Part shown: in pieces, positions 50,051 through 50,106 of the stretch
How positions within the stretch are numbered: position 1 is the first letter of the stretch
How the letters are laid out: each line of letters begins with the position of its first letter
DNA from: CAZXPG01 sp964643145
GTDB taxonomy: Bacteria; Pseudomonadota; Alphaproteobacteria; Rickettsiales; Arcanibacteraceae
Reading direction: 5' to 3'
Assembly (NCBI GenBank): GCA_964643145.1
Contig: CAZXPG010000007.1
Location: 1-50,106 of the forward strand
Length of the DNA stretch: 50,106 bases
The notes under the pieces: generated by a model
Seen by the model: the letters and a program-made list of their open reading frames with translations, nothing else
The model's database searches: none
What the model was told of the DNA's origin: nothing
Program-made: the position numbers and the translations under genes

Positions 50051-50106
50051 AGCACTAGTGTCCAATAAAATTAGAGGGATAGGATTGTAAAGGCTGACTC
50101 ACGCTT

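Noticed and set aside
1..50106. CRISPR array or defence island
   Set aside because: The repeats are palindromic, scattered and unspaced; no cas-like gene or regular spacer pattern is present. parDE is the only defence-like module.

Overview
The window is a gene-dense stretch of a chromosome from a deep-branching or unplaced alphaproteobacterium of moderate GC. The evidence is gene order and gene content: rpsP-rimM-trmD-rplS-leuC-leuD-leuB is a typical alphaproteobacterial order. There is also a fused IspDF, a PstA with a long periplasmic insert, a RibA with a degenerate RibB-like front half, a PetR-like regulator beside ilvE, and a CobT-type protein. Leucine, lysine and riboflavin biosynthesis genes argue against a strongly reduced obligate parasite. 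I cannot name the genus. No rRNA, CRISPR array, prophage or complete insertion sequence is visible.

Layout. 1-3.5 kb: rph, grpE, def-fmt and tRNA-Gln, separated by three kinds of palindromic repeat. 3.5-8.8 kb (minus strand): rpsP-rimM-trmD-rplS, then leuC-leuD-leuB. 9-11.3 kb: a lipoprotein of the penicillin-binding-protein activator type and bifunctional ispDF. 11.4-17 kb (minus): phoB, yggT, pstC-pstA-pstB and a strongly diverged PgeF/YfiH protein. 17.3-19.9 kb: a TIGR03118-type secreted protein and lysA. 19.9-23 kb (minus): a PspA/IM30 membrane-stress cluster (YjfI, YjfJ, YjfK relatives) with two unrecognised proteins. 23-30.7 kb (minus): recG, clpS-clpA, and a tight parD-parE-nudix-cobT array. 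30.8-34 kb: ribA, a regulator with a dead receiver domain, and an AmpG-like transporter. 34-37.8 kb (minus): tig, clpP, clpX and tRNA-Leu. 37.9-44.3 kb: tamA-tamB and an M15 peptidase. 44.2-50 kb: a PetR-like regulator, ilvE, a HIT protein, dapA-smpB, a retropepsin-like protease, a DUF350 protein and an iron superoxide dismutase.

Many genes concern envelope and protein quality control: Clp proteases, trigger factor, GrpE, SmpB, TamAB, the PspA cluster and muropeptide handling. The most unusual material is (1) a roughly 43-bp perfect palindrome family whose first bases supply the stop codons of grpE, tamB and probably fmt, with paired base changes in its arms; (2) a 49-bp sequence present twice in opposite orientation, one copy touching the def start codon; (3) a palindrome shared by two promoter regions of the PspA cluster; (4) the PgeF-like protein that has lost two of its three metal-binding residues. 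All functions are read from sequence alone. No database search or folding calculation was run.
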